A stretch of 64,000 nucleotides of DNA, from NCBI GenBank assembly GCA_963730555.1, contig CAVSSS010000034.1:124001-188000 (forward strand). The letters run 5' to 3'. The stretch is from Roseiarcus sp963730555 (lineage in GTDB: Bacteria > Pseudomonadota > Alphaproteobacteria > Rhizobiales > Beijerinckiaceae). Position 1 is the first letter of the stretch; every line of letters starts with the position of its first letter. This document shows, one piece after another, positions 44,010-53,496 of the stretch. The notes below the pieces were generated by a model. It was not told the DNA's origin, did no database searches, and saw only the letters and a program-made list of their open reading frames with translations. Position numbers and translations under genes: made by a program.

Positions 44010-44715
44010 GTAATGGATTTTCGAGGAGTTTCGCGTCGTCGTCGCCAAGCAGGCGTTGAGCCGCGAACTGCGCGCCATGGGTTATCGCAAGCTCTAGGCC
44101 CGTCCCCGCCATCATGCTCAGGCTGCAGGCGCGAGCGAAGATTTTAAAATCTCTTTGGCGCGCCTGGAAGCGATCAGGCGCGAGAAGGACGTCGAGCCCA
44201 GCACCATAGAAATCTGGTTCGCCGACGAGGCGCGCGTCAGCCAGAAGAACAAGATCACCCGGCGCTGGGCCAAGCGCGGCGCGCGTCCAAGCGCCCCCAA
44301 AGATCAGCGAACCGCCTCGGCTTATATCTTGGGCGCGATCTGTCCCAAGGGCGGCAAGGGCGCAGCCCTCGTCATGCCAGATGCGACACCCAGGCGATCA
44401 ACCTGCACCTGGCCGCCACCCAGATCGCGCCGGGGGCGCACGCCGTGCTGCTGGTCGATCAAGGCCGGGTGGCATTTGTCCGGCAGATTGATTGTCCCGC
44501 CCAATATCACCCTGATCCCGTTCGCCGCAAAGTGCTCAGAGCTTAACCCACAGGAAACATCTGGCAGTTCCGGCGCGACAACTGCCTCTCAAATCCGATT
44601 TTCAATTCCTTCGACGACATCGTCGATCACTGCTGCGAAGCATGGAACAAGCTCATAAACCCGCCCTGGCGGATCATCTCGATCGGCCTCCGGCACTGGG
44701 CCTATCGGTCGTGAC
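44010..44715 (+). pseudogene. IS630-family transposase, multiply frameshifted
   Basis: Reads EFRVVVAKQALSRELRAMGY, SLARLEAIRREKDVEPSTIE, IWFADEARVSQKNKITRRWA (first Asp) and ASAYILGAICPKGGKGAALV. After frame changes near 44390 it continues with QFRRDNCLSNPIF and WNKLINPPWRIISIGLRHWA to a stop near 44715. The N-terminal HTH half is missing. This is a different IS630 subgroup from the copy at 15.7 kb. 44716-45010 to the right has no recognisable gene. Confidence 0.8.
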
Positions 44716-45010
44716 CACCAAGTCTTGGTATAAGGTAGGCCGAAGCTATCGCGCTCGGCGCCGGGCGTAAGTCGGGCCGCGATGCTTGGGGTGTCGTTCG
44801 GAAGGTGGTGGCCTGGACGCAACTCGCTAGACTAATATGCCTATTGGCGGCGGCGATTGTTGTTCGCGACCGGCGTGGAGAATTCGCCTGCCCCGCTCAC
44901 GAGCTGCAACTCCGAGACGGGCGACAGCTCGCGCCGATTGGCTCGCTTCGTTCTAATGGACAATCCGTCCTTGCTCGACACCGGGCGCAGGCGAGGGACA
45001 AGGCTGCGTG

Positions 45011-47143
45011 TCAATCACCGTGCGGGTTTGAACCCGCGTGGCGTTCGCCGCGCCTCAAACCGCCGCTTTCCTTCACCCAAGCAAGGGTCACCATGCCGAA
45101 CAGCACCCCGAGGCCGAAGAATCCGGAAGCTAGCGAAGTCGAACGCGCGCCGATCAATTCGCTAGATCCCGTCCGCTTGATCCCGATGTAATCGCTGCCG
45201 CCGTAGCTCGGAGACGGGTTCAAGCGGACGATCCGCGGCACGGCGATCCCATCGCCCGCGCCCGTCGCGATGCGACGCACCGTGCCGCCGGTCGCCTCGG
45301 CGATCGGGCGGAGCTTTTCGGCAGTTGACACGACATCCCGCATTTCGAGCGGATTCTCCTGGCCGACGTTGACCAGCGCGACATGTTCCCCGTCCTCCGC
45401 GCGATAGAGGCCGAACCGGCTCACGGTCACATGCCCGCGACTGAGGCCGGGCGCGTAGGGCGTCAATTCGAGCTTGGTCTTCTTGCCGTCCGGCGCAACG
45501 AGATAGGTGTCACGCGGGGCGTCGCTCACGCTCTGCCGCTCGACCGTTACCTCCCGTCCTTTGGCGCTGGCGCGTAAGGCCTCCTCTTCCAGATCGGGCT
45601 CCTTCATCAGCCAATGGGCCAGACGGCGCAACAGATCGAGATAGGGTCCGCCGCCGTCATAGCCGCGCGCCCAAAGCCACATCTGGTCGCTGAGCAGCAG
45701 GCCCACGCGCCCCTTGTCGACGCGCGACAGCACGAGCAGGGGCTTATCGTCCGCGCCGCTCATCACCGTGACCCCGCTTATCGGCTTCGCGCCGACAAGC
45801 CGGAACCACCGGCCCCAGCTGGGTTCGCCATTGTTGACGTTGACGCCGTTTAGACCCCGGGTGACCGGATGGCGTTGCCCCTCGTCCGATACCTTGGCAC
45901 GGTAGGGGGCCTCGACGTCGTTGCCGCTCGGTTCGGCGGGCGAAATGGCGCCCAGAGGCGAATAGAAAAGGCCGTCGGGAGTGGAGAACTCCGGCCCCTC
46001 CGCCATCAACAGAGCGCCGCCTTCGCGCACGTAATTCGCGATGTTGTCCAGATAGACGTAAGGCAGGATCGACTGCTGCGCATAGCGATCGAAAATGATC
46101 AGGTCGAAGTCCTTGATCCTGCGGCCGAACAGGTCGGCTACAGGGAAGGCGATCAGCGACAGTTCGTTGATCGGCGTGCCGTCGGCGCCTTTCTCCGGCG
46201 GGCGCAGGATGGTGAAATGCACGAGATCGACATTGGCGTCGGACTTCAGGAGATTGCGCCACATCCGCTCGCCGGGGTGCGGCTTGCCGGATACCAGCAG
46301 CACCCTAAGCTTGTCGCGCACGCCCTCGATGTTGACCACGGCGCGATTGCTATCAGCGGCGATTTCGCCTTCGACCGGGGCGACTTCGAGCTCGATCACG
46401 TTTGGGCCCGGATGGTCGATCGGCGCCTTCACATCGATCCGCTCTCCGACCTTGGCGTCGATCGTCGCGATCGTCTCGCCGTCGCGCCGCACCGTGAGAT
46501 TGACCGGCTCGCCGTGGTCGGCGCTGTCGAGCACGCGGGCTTCGATGACCTGATCCTTGCCGACGATACCGTAACGCGGCGCCTCGATGAGCTCAATGCG
46601 CCGCTGCCGCTCGCCCTCGTGGCCGGTGATCAACGCATGCAGCGGCGCGTTGAAGCCGAGCGCGGCCGCAGATTGCGGAATGTCGTGCGCGTCGCCGTCG
46701 GTGATCACGATCGCGCCGCCGACTCGATCGGGCGGCGCGTCGGAGAGGGCGCCGCGCAAGGCGGCGAAGAGTTTGGTCCCGTCGGTTTCCGATTCGTCGC
46801 GCGAGGTTTCGACGACCCGAAGGTCGACGTCTCCGAGCGCTTTGACCCTTGCTTCGACCTCGTCGCGCGCCTTGTCCGTCTGCTGTGGCCGCTCGCCAAT
46901 GTCCTGGCTCTCGGAACGATCGACGACAACAGCGACGATGTCCTTGAGCGGGCGTCGGTTTTCCTGGACAAGGTTGGGATCGCACAGGGCAAGCAGCAGG
47001 AGCGCCATGCTCAGCACGCGCAGCCATGCGCCGCGGACCCCCCGCCAGACGAGCGCGACCGAAACCACGAGCGCCGCCGCCGCCAGCGCGTAAATCGCGG
47101 GCCAGGGAACGAAAGGGGAAAGGGCTATCGACGAGGCGTTCAA
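45011..47143 (-). CDS. Membrane protein with glutamine amidotransferase-like fold (MoxR operon)
   Basis: A 710-residue protein. Two N-terminal membrane helices (WPAIYALAAAALVVSVALVW, LRVLSMALLLLALCDPNLV) precede a VWA-like region (DIVAVVVDRSESQDIGERPQ, GAIVITDGDAHDIPQSAAAL). Beta-rich domains and a class I GATase-like fold follow (FDLIIFDRYAQQSILPYVYL, GALLMAEGPEFSTPDGLFYS), with a last membrane helix near residue 685. It is the terminal gene of the MoxR-DUF58-DUF4159 operon. TTG at 47143 overlaps the previous stop (TTGA), implying translational coupling; no ATG is suitably placed. Such clusters are thought to serve envelope integrity or metalloprotein maturation; the specific role here is unknown. 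Confidence 0.82.
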   Translation of the reverse strand: MNASSIALSPFVPWPAIYALAAAALVVSVALVWRGVRGAWLRVLSMALLLLALCDPNLVQENRRPLKDIVAVVVDRSESQDIGERPQQTDKARDEVEARVKALGDVDLRVVETSRDESETDGTKLFAALRGALSDAPPDRVGGAIVITDGDAHDIPQSAAALGFNAPLHALITGHEGERQRRIELIEAPRYGIVGKDQVIEARVLDSADHGEPVNLTVRRDGETIATIDAKVGERIDVKAPIDHPGPNVIELEVAPVEGEIAADSNRAVVNIEGVRDKLRVLLVSGKPHPGERMWRNLLKSDANVDLVHFTILRPPEKGADGTPINELSLIAFPVADLFGRRIKDFDLIIFDRYAQQSILPYVYLDNIANYVREGGALLMAEGPEFSTPDGLFYSPLGAISPAEPSGNDVEAPYRAKVSDEGQRHPVTRGLNGVNVNNGEPSWGRWFRLVGAKPISGVTVMSGADDKPLLVLSRVDKGRVGLLLSDQMWLWARGYDGGGPYLDLLRRLAHWLMKEPDLEEEALRASAKGREVTVERQSVSDAPRDTYLVAPDGKKTKLELTPYAPGLSRGHVTVSRFGLYRAEDGEHVALVNVGQENPLEMRDVVSTAEKLRPIAEATGGTVRRIATGAGDGIAVPRIVRLNPSPSYGGSDYIGIKRTGSSELIGARSTSLASGFFGLGVLFGMVTLAWVKESGGLRRGERHAGSNPHGD

Positions 47144-49927
47144 CGAGTAAGCCTCTCCAGGATGTCCTTCGCGTGGACCTGGTCGGCCTTGTAGTTGCCG
47201 GTGAGCGTATACATGACCAGGTTTACGCCGCTGCGCAGGGCGAGCTCACGCTGGCGCGCGCCGCCGGGGATCAGCGGATAGAGCGGGCGCCGGTCGGCGT
47301 CCTCCGCCCATGCTGCGGCGAGATCGTCCGAGGCGATGATGATCGACGAGACGCTGTCGCCTGCGCGCGCGGGTCGCTGGAGACGGTCATTCGGATCGGG
47401 TGGCGGGAGCGCCTCTATCCAGGTCTGCCCGATTGCCGTGCGGCCCACGATACGGTCAAGCAGGTAGAAGGTCTTAGTCAGCACGTGGTCGTGGGGAATC
47501 GGCTCAAGCTCCGGCACGTCGACCCCCTCGAGCAGCGCGCGCAGCCAAAGCGCCTCGGCTGTCGGCGGCCCACCCGGACGCGCGATCAGCGCATCGCGAG
47601 TATCGAAAACCATCGTGCCGCCGTTCTTCATGAACGCGGCGATGCGGGTGCGCGCCACGGGCTTGGGCTGTGGCAGTCCAGCGACGATCGGCCAATAGAT
47701 GAGCGGATAGAAAGCGAGCTCGTCGCGCGCCGGATCGAGCGCGACCGGTTCGGCGAGCTCCGCCGAGGTGCGTGAGGCGAGCACCCGCGTTAGCGCCGTC
47801 AGCCCGAGCTTCGAAGTTTCGTCGACCGACGCATCTCCCGTCACGACATAGGCGAGCCGGGTGGACAGGGCGACATCCATATCGCGATCGGAGATCGGCG
47901 CCGAACTCGGCGCCCCGAACGTGTTGTGGGATAACGGCGAGGCCAAGCGCGCCGACGAGAGCAACGGCGGCGGCGAGCGCTCCTTTGCGGGGCAAGGGCG
48001 CGCCGCCCATGAGCCAGACCGAAACCAGCGCGTCGATCATCAAGCCGATGAGAGCCGCCGGCAGAAGCCATCGGCGCAGATCGATCGGCGGGGCGACTGC
48101 GAGCGCGCCCTCATGCACGGCAAGGGGCCCATAGTTGGCGCGGGCAAGCGTCTCCCCGGGGGCCATAGCGTTGACCGCTCGCAACGAGTCCCGCGATCCG
48201 TAAAAGCCTGGCGGGTGAAGCGCGTCGCCAACGCCGGAAAAGTCATCGCCAATCGGTTCGGCCTTCGCCGGCGGTGGACCGAGAACGCCGAAACCGGTCA
48301 GCGTGCGCAACGGCGGCCGAACCGTTCCATGCTCCCCGACCTTCGCTTTCGTGGCACCCTCTCCCGGCGCGTCGGCTTCCGCCACGATCCGGCGCAACAT
48401 ATCGACGAAGACACCCGACAACGGCAAATTCGACCAGGTGGTGTCGGCGGTCACGTGGAACAGGACGATGAGACCTTTGCCGCGCCGCTCAGCGGTGACG
48501 AGCGGGGTTCCGTCGGCGAGACGCGCCCACGTCTTCTCCGCCAGTCCAGGCTCCGGCTCGGCGAGCACTTGACGCGTCACCGTCACTTCGTCCGGCGCCG
48601 TAAGGCCAAAGAACGGGCTGCCGGCCTCGAACGCGGCGATGTGCCTCGGGGTCTCCCAGGACAATGCGCCGCCTAGCAGGCGTCCACCCCGGCGAAGAGC
48701 GGTAGGAGTTAAAGTGTCGTCGCCGGCCGCGAGGCGAGTGCCGGCGAAGCGCAGCAGCACGCCGCCGTTATCGAGGAACTGGGTGATCGCGTCGAGCTCC
48801 GGTCCCGGCGCCACGCTCATGTCGGCGAGGGCGAGCACCGAGGGCTTTTGGTCGAGCAGCGAAACGATCGGATCGGTCGAGGAATCATGCCACTCGCTGA
48901 TGTCGGCGAACGGCTGCAACGCGCGTTTCAGATAGTAGCTCGGCGCGAGCAGCGGCTGAGCGACGTCAGCGCTTGCGCCGGAAACGATGGCGACCCGACG
49001 CCGGCGCGAGCGTTCGTCAATGAGCCAAGTCGCCCCTGCGGAGCGTCCGCCGTCGACGAGGACTTCCGTGACGTCATTGCGCAATTCGATCGGCAGATCA
49101 AAACGGGCGTCCACCAGAGGTCTTGCGCCGAAGTCGAAAGCCGCTCGGCCAATCTTCCGCCCCTGAACGTCGAGGGCGCGCACCACGCCCGTTGCTGGCT
49201 CGCGTGTATCCGACCGCGTGAGCCGGGCTGTCAGTGCTCCCGCCTCATTGTCAGCGCCAGCGAGCGCGAGCGCACCCCGGCTGTCGGTCACGACCTCGAC
49301 CGAGTGTGCGAGCGATGCGAGTCGGGTCGAAAAGGCGTTCGCGCCCCCGAGTTCGACCCCATCGGCGATCCATAGGATATCGGCCTTCGGTTCGTGGGCG
49401 AGAAACCGCTCAATGGCCGACAATGCCGCCGCGCGCTCCGGCGCGAAAGGAACCGGCGCCAGCGAGCGCAACCGACCCTCGACTTCGGATCTGTCTAGCG
49501 GCGCGATCTCCTGTCCGCCCTGAGAGAGGGCCACGATCGCCACGGTTCGACCGGCCCGCGCCGCCGAGGCCGCTCGTTCGCGGGCAAAGGCGACTCGCTT
49601 GTCCCAAGCCGGGGCCGCGGCAAATCCGTTGTCGATCAGAACCAGAAGCGGTCCAGACCCGGAGAGCGCGGCCAGGCTGTTCCACAGCGGCTCGGCCATG
49701 GCGAGGATAATGAGCGCCCCGATGGCGAGCCGCAGCGCCAGGATCGGCCACGGTGTACGCGCTGGCGTCGTCTCGTTGGGGTTAAGCCCGAGGAGAAGTC
49801 GCAGCGGCGGAAATATGGCCTGGCGAGGAGAAGGCGGCGTGACACGGAGCAGGAAATAGAGACCAACCAAGCTGATCAGCGCCCCCAGAACGGCAGGCGC
49901 GGCGAAGGCGAGCGGCAGTCCGAACAT
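47140..49927 (-). pseudogene. DUF4159-domain BatA-like membrane protein, one frame break
   Basis: The N-terminus MFGLPLAFAAPAVLGALISL, then FLLRVTPPSPRQAIFPPLRL and a second helix, is the BatA-type anchor. The middle contains VWA-like and amidotransferase-like regions. After the third membrane segment (GALAAAVALVGALGLAVIPQ) the frame breaks near 47895. The adjacent frame then carries the DUF4159 domain (STRLAYVVTGDASVDETSKL, DELAFYPLIYWPIVAGLPQP, NGGTMVFDTRDALIAR, RSGVNLVMYTLTGNYKADQV). Joined length is ~928 residues, the family norm. The operon around it is intact, so an assembly indel is as likely as a true mutation. It starts 3 bases after the DUF58 gene. Confidence 0.82.
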
Positions 49928-49930
49928 CGC

Positions 49931-50836
49931 TCAGGCACTCCTCAGGCCGACGCCGGGTTCGGGCGTGGAAAGGCGCATTCGCAGCGCCAGCAGCATCTTT
50001 GCCGGCGACCCGTCGGTCCGATGGATGCTCATGCCCCAGCCCAAGCGGGTGCAGATCGCCCGGATCGCGTCCCGATGGATGGCGAGGCTTGCAAGATAGG
50101 CGTCGCGCAGGTTTTGCGCCCGCGGCGTGAGAACGCGCAAGGAGCCGGCGGGATGAAGAAACTCAATGTTCCCGAAGAAAGGATAGGTCTCCTCGATCGG
50201 ATCGACGATCATCACCAGTTCGCCGATCGCGCCCTCTGCGCTCACGGCCCCGATCGCGCGGGCGACCTCTTCGGGCTCGGAGAGAAAATCGCCGATCATG
50301 AGGACCATCGAGCGTGGCGCAGCGGGCAGCGAGGGCGGCAACGGGGTTTGCGAGGGACCCTGGAGTCGCTCGTCGGTCGCAATCGCCTCGGCGAAGCGCT
50401 CGATCACGCCTTGCGTCGCCAGCGGTCGAGTGAGGCCTAGCAAACCCGCGCGCTCGCCGCCGCGCACACAAAGATCCGCAAACGCGAATGTCAGCAATGC
50501 CGCCCGGTTTATCTTCGACACCGGCGCAAGACGCGATGCGAATTGCATCGACGGTGAGCGATCGAACCAGATCCAGACCGTATGCGCGGCCTCCCATTCG
50601 CGCTCGCGCACGAAGGCGCGCTCTTCGCGCGCCGAGCGCCGCCAATCGACCCGCGAAGAGGGCTCCCCGGAGAGGAAAGGTCGAAATTGCCAGAAGGTCT
50701 CTCCCGAGCCGGCTCTCCTCCGGCCATGAACGCCGTGCCGTACAGTTTGGGCCACGCGGCGAGCCGCGATGACCAGGCTCGGCAGACGGGCCGACAGAGT
50801 CGCCGCGTCGCGGCGGATGGAGGGCGGCGGCGTCAT
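49931..50836 (-). CDS. DUF58 protein
   Basis: A 301-residue protein with the DUF58 signature SGETFWQFRPFLSGEPSSRV followed by DWRRSAREERAFVREREWE, and a VWA-like continuation (VWIWFDRSPSMQFASRL, MVLMIGDFLSEPEEVARAI). DUF58 proteins accompany MoxR ATPases and are thought to be their partners or substrates. ATG 50836 lies 19 bases after the moxR stop with GGGGGC upstream. The upstream in-frame TTG at 50878 overlaps moxR and is less likely. Second gene of the operon. Confidence 0.87.
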   Translation of the reverse strand: MTPPPSIRRDAATLSARLPSLVIAARRVAQTVRHGVHGRRRAGSGETFWQFRPFLSGEPSSRVDWRRSAREERAFVREREWEAAHTVWIWFDRSPSMQFASRLAPVSKINRAALLTFAFADLCVRGGERAGLLGLTRPLATQGVIERFAEAIATDERLQGPSQTPLPPSLPAAPRSMVLMIGDFLSEPEEVARAIGAVSAEGAIGELVMIVDPIEETYPFFGNIEFLHPAGSLRVLTPRAQNLRDAYLASLAIHRDAIRAICTRLGWGMSIHRTDGSPAKMLLALRMRLSTPEPGVGLRSA

Positions 50837-50855
50837 TGCGCCGAAAGCCCCCGGG

Positions 50856-51857
50856 TCATTGGATGGTCTTGGCAACAAGTCGTCCGATCACAGCCGAAAT
50901 GGTCTCGCCCTCCGCGCGGGCCGCGAAGCTCAGCGCCATGCGGTGCTTGAGCGCCGGCTCGGCCAGGACGGCGATGTCGTCAAGCGACGGCGACAGCCGC
51001 CCATCGACCAGCGCGCGGGCGCGGGCGGCGAGCATCAGCGCCTGTGCTGCGCGCGGGCCAGGTCCCCAACCAATTCCTTTGGTCAGCTCAGGATCGCTTT
51101 CGCCCGGGCGGCCAGCGCGCACCAGCTCGAGTATCGCTTCCACCACGCGATCGCCGATCGGAGCGCGGCGCACAACCCGCTGCGCCGCCATCAGATCCTC
51201 CGCCGTCATCACCGGCTTCGGACGCGCCTCGCGCTCACCTGTCGTTTCGATCAGGATCCGGCGCTCAGCCGCCCGGTCAGGATAGCCAACGTCAATCTGC
51301 AACAGGAAGCGATCGAGCTGCGCCTCAGGAAGGGGATAGGCCCCTTCCTGTTCCAGCGGGTTCTGGGTCGCTAGAACATGGAATGGACGCGGCAGATCGT
51401 GTCGCGCCCCAGCCACCGTGACGTGGTGCTCCTGCATTGCCTGGAGCAGCGCTGATTGCGTCCGGGGACTGGCGCGATTGATCTCGTCCGCCATTAGCAA
51501 CTGGGCGAAGATCGGACCCTTGATGAACCGGAACCCACGCCTGCCGTCGTGACCTTCCTCCATCACCTCGGAGCCGAGGATGTCGGTCGGCATTAGATCG
51601 GGCGTGAACTGCACGCGCAGGGCGTCCAGGCCAACCACGATACCCAACGTCTCGACGAGTTTGGTCTTAGCCAGCCCCGGCACGCCTATCAACAATCCGT
51701 GTCCACCCGCTAGCAACGTCGCGAGGGTCAAGTCGATGACGCGCTCTTGACCGATAATGACTTCACCGATCTCCGCTCGCGCGGCTGCGATGCGCTCCAG
51801 CGCCCCGTCGGCGTCGCGGGTCAATTGGCCTGCATCGGCGATATTAGTCACATTCAT
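50856..51857 (-). CDS. MoxR-family AAA ATPase
   Basis: A 333-residue MoxR ATPase. Walker A GVPGLAKTKLVETLG is unusual in having A-K-T where most ATPases have G-K-T/S, but this is normal for MoxR. Walker B is FAQLLMADEINRASPRTQSA, sensor 1 VLATQNPLEQEGAYPLPEAQ, and the family C-terminal lid follows. MoxR proteins act as chaperone-like ATPases with VWA-domain partners. It heads the operon moxR-DUF58-DUF4159-membrane protein on the minus strand. The 102-base gap to the divergent DUF1285 gene should hold the promoters. Confidence 0.92.
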   Translation of the reverse strand: MNVTNIADAGQLTRDADGALERIAAARAEIGEVIIGQERVIDLTLATLLAGGHGLLIGVPGLAKTKLVETLGIVVGLDALRVQFTPDLMPTDILGSEVMEEGHDGRRGFRFIKGPIFAQLLMADEINRASPRTQSALLQAMQEHHVTVAGARHDLPRPFHVLATQNPLEQEGAYPLPEAQLDRFLLQIDVGYPDRAAERRILIETTGEREARPKPVMTAEDLMAAQRVVRRAPIGDRVVEAILELVRAGRPGESDPELTKGIGWGPGPRAAQALMLAARARALVDGRLSPSLDDIAVLAEPALKHRMALSFAARAEGETISAVIGRLVAKTIQ

Positions 51858-51959
51858 CGGCTCGTCCTTTGCGCCATGCGGATGGCTTGATGTTTTGTTT
51901 TATCTTCAGGCGCACTAGATTGAGCGTGCGCCGTTGCGGCGCAAGCCCAAAGCACGCAG

Positions 51960-52583
51960 ATGTCAGATCCGCCCACAAAGAAGCGCGAGAATGACGCAGA
52001 GCTGGCGCGCGCACCGCAGGCTGTCCTGCGGGGACTCAGCGAGGCGGCTACTGGGCGATTGCGCGGTCAAGTGCCGACGCCTTCCTGGAATCCGCCCGAT
52101 TGCGGCGATATCGACATGCGCATCGCTGCCGATGGAACATGGTTTTATTGTGGCTCGCCTATTGGCCGGGTGCCGCTCGTCCAGCTCTTCGCGTCGATAA
52201 TTCGCAAGGAAGGCAATCGTTACGTCTTGGTGACGCCGGTCGAGAAGGTTGGGATTAAGGTTGATGACGCGCCGTTTCTTGCCGTCGAGATGGACATTGA
52301 ACACGAAACGCGTGAGCCGCAAATCGTGTTCCGCACCAATGTCGACGACTTGGTGGCCGTTGACTCCGAGCACCCGCTTCGTTTCGAGCAGGGTGCCAAG
52401 GAAGGCCTGAAACCCTATGTGAGGGTGCGGGGCGACCTCTGGGCGCTGGTCAAGCGGTCGCTGTTCTATGACCTTGTCGCCCTCGGCCGGACGGAGAAGG
52501 TCGGAAGAGAAGAGTGGTTCGGCGTGCGGTCCGCCGGCCTCTTCTTCCCCATGCGCCTGGCGCGCGAAATCGAGGGGCTTTGA
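51960..52583 (+). CDS. DUF1285 protein
   Basis: A 207-residue soluble protein with the DUF1285 pattern: NPPDCGDIDMRIAADGTWFY, GSPIGRVPLVQLFASIIRKE, YVLVTPVEKVGIKVDDAPFL and YVRVRGDLWALVKRSLFYDL, ending VRSAGLFFPMRLA. The domain is a small beta-rich fold of unknown function, conserved in alphaproteobacteria next to the NUDIX gene and cca. Its stop overlaps the likely TTG start of the NUDIX gene, showing a tight operon. Divergent from moxR. Confidence 0.85.
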   Translation: MSDPPTKKRENDAELARAPQAVLRGLSEAATGRLRGQVPTPSWNPPDCGDIDMRIAADGTWFYCGSPIGRVPLVQLFASIIRKEGNRYVLVTPVEKVGIKVDDAPFLAVEMDIEHETREPQIVFRTNVDDLVAVDSEHPLRFEQGAKEGLKPYVRVRGDLWALVKRSLFYDLVALGRTEKVGREEWFGVRSAGLFFPMRLAREIEGL

Positions 52584-53236
52584 GCGCCAACATCTTACCA
52601 AATTCACGTCCGGCTGCGCTGCGAGCGCTGGCGCATCAGAAGCTCCAGTCATCGCTAAGCTTGGCTGACTTAGAGCGGGTCGCGCCAGCTGGCGCAGGCG
52701 ACGACGCTACCAGTGGACGGCAGCCGGAGCTGGCGGAGTTCGCCAAGGCGCGCCCGGCAGCCGTGCTTCTGCCGATCATCGACCGGCCCGGCGGGCTCAG
52801 TGTTCTCTTGACCTTGCGGGCCTCGCATTTGCGCACGCACTCGGGTCAAGTGGCTTTCCCGGGAGGAAAGATTGACGCGGGCGAGACCCCGCGCGACGCG
52901 GCGCTCCGTGAGGCGTACGAAGAGATTGGGCTTGAGGACCGGTTCGTTGAGCCCCTCGGCTGGCTCGATCCCTATCTCACCGGCACCGGATTTCGCGTCG
53001 CGCCCCTGGTCGCGCTGGTCGAACCCTCATTCGCGCTCAAGGTCAACAAGCTCGAGGTCGACGATGTTTTCGAAACGCCCTTCGCCTTTCTGATGGACGC
53101 GGCCAACCATCGCCTCGAGCAGCGCGAATGGCGGGGACGGCCGCGAAAATACTACGCTATGCCGTATGAAGGGCGGTATATTTGGGGCGCAACCGCCGGA
53201 ATTCTGCGCAATCTGTACGAAAAATTGTTGTCCTGA
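52580..53236 (+). CDS. NUDIX hydrolase, CoA pyrophosphatase type (NudL-like)
   Basis: A 218-residue NUDIX enzyme. The box is GGKIDAGETPRDAALREAYE followed by EIGL, with the upstream SHLRTHSGQVAFPGGKID block (UPF0035 signature) typical of CoA diphosphatases that cleave CoA to 3',5'-ADP and phosphopantetheine. The TTG at 52580 overlaps the DUF1285 stop, has GAGGGG just upstream and gives the usual N-terminus; the frame upstream lies within DUF1285. Its stop overlaps the next ATG by one base. Substrate is inferred from family. Confidence 0.85.
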   Translation: MSANILPNSRPAALRALAHQKLQSSLSLADLERVAPAGAGDDATSGRQPELAEFAKARPAAVLLPIIDRPGGLSVLLTLRASHLRTHSGQVAFPGGKIDAGETPRDAALREAYEEIGLEDRFVEPLGWLDPYLTGTGFRVAPLVALVEPSFALKVNKLEVDDVFETPFAFLMDAANHRLEQREWRGRPRKYYAMPYEGRYIWGATAGILRNLYEKLLS

Positions 53237-53496
53237 TGGCCAGGAACGTCCTCGAATCGCTGGCGCTGTTCTTGAGCCCGTTCGCAGTCTACGCGCTCTA
53301 CCTCGCGCTGCGCGCGGGTTATCCGCTCGAGGTTGAACATTGGACCCGCGGGCGCGTGTCGGTCATGACGCTCATCGGCCTCGCTGCAGCGGTGCTCGGC
53401 CTCGTCGCGGTTAACGCCTTCGCGCCGCGAGGCCGCGGCGTTTACGTCCCGGCACACGTCGAAAACGGCGTCCTCGTCCCGGGGCGCTTCGAATGA
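53236..53496 (+). CDS. DUF6111 small membrane protein
   Basis: An 86-residue protein with two hydrophobic segments (ESLALFLSPFAVYALYLALR and MTLIGLAAAVLGLVAVNAF) and the conserved end RGVYVPAHVENGVLVPGRFE. It sits between the NUDIX and cca genes in many Rhizobiales. ATG 53236 shares a base with the previous stop, and its own stop overlaps the cca ATG (ATGA). Function unknown; inner membrane location is likely. Confidence 0.82.
   Translation: MARNVLESLALFLSPFAVYALYLALRAGYPLEVEHWTRGRVSVMTLIGLAAAVLGLVAVNAFAPRGRGVYVPAHVENGVLVPGRFE

Noticed and set aside
45869..47194. Plus-strand frame of 441 codons opposite the MoxR-operon membrane protein
   Set aside because: It is the complement of a well-supported gene in high-GC DNA, with no domain pattern and an implausible composition.
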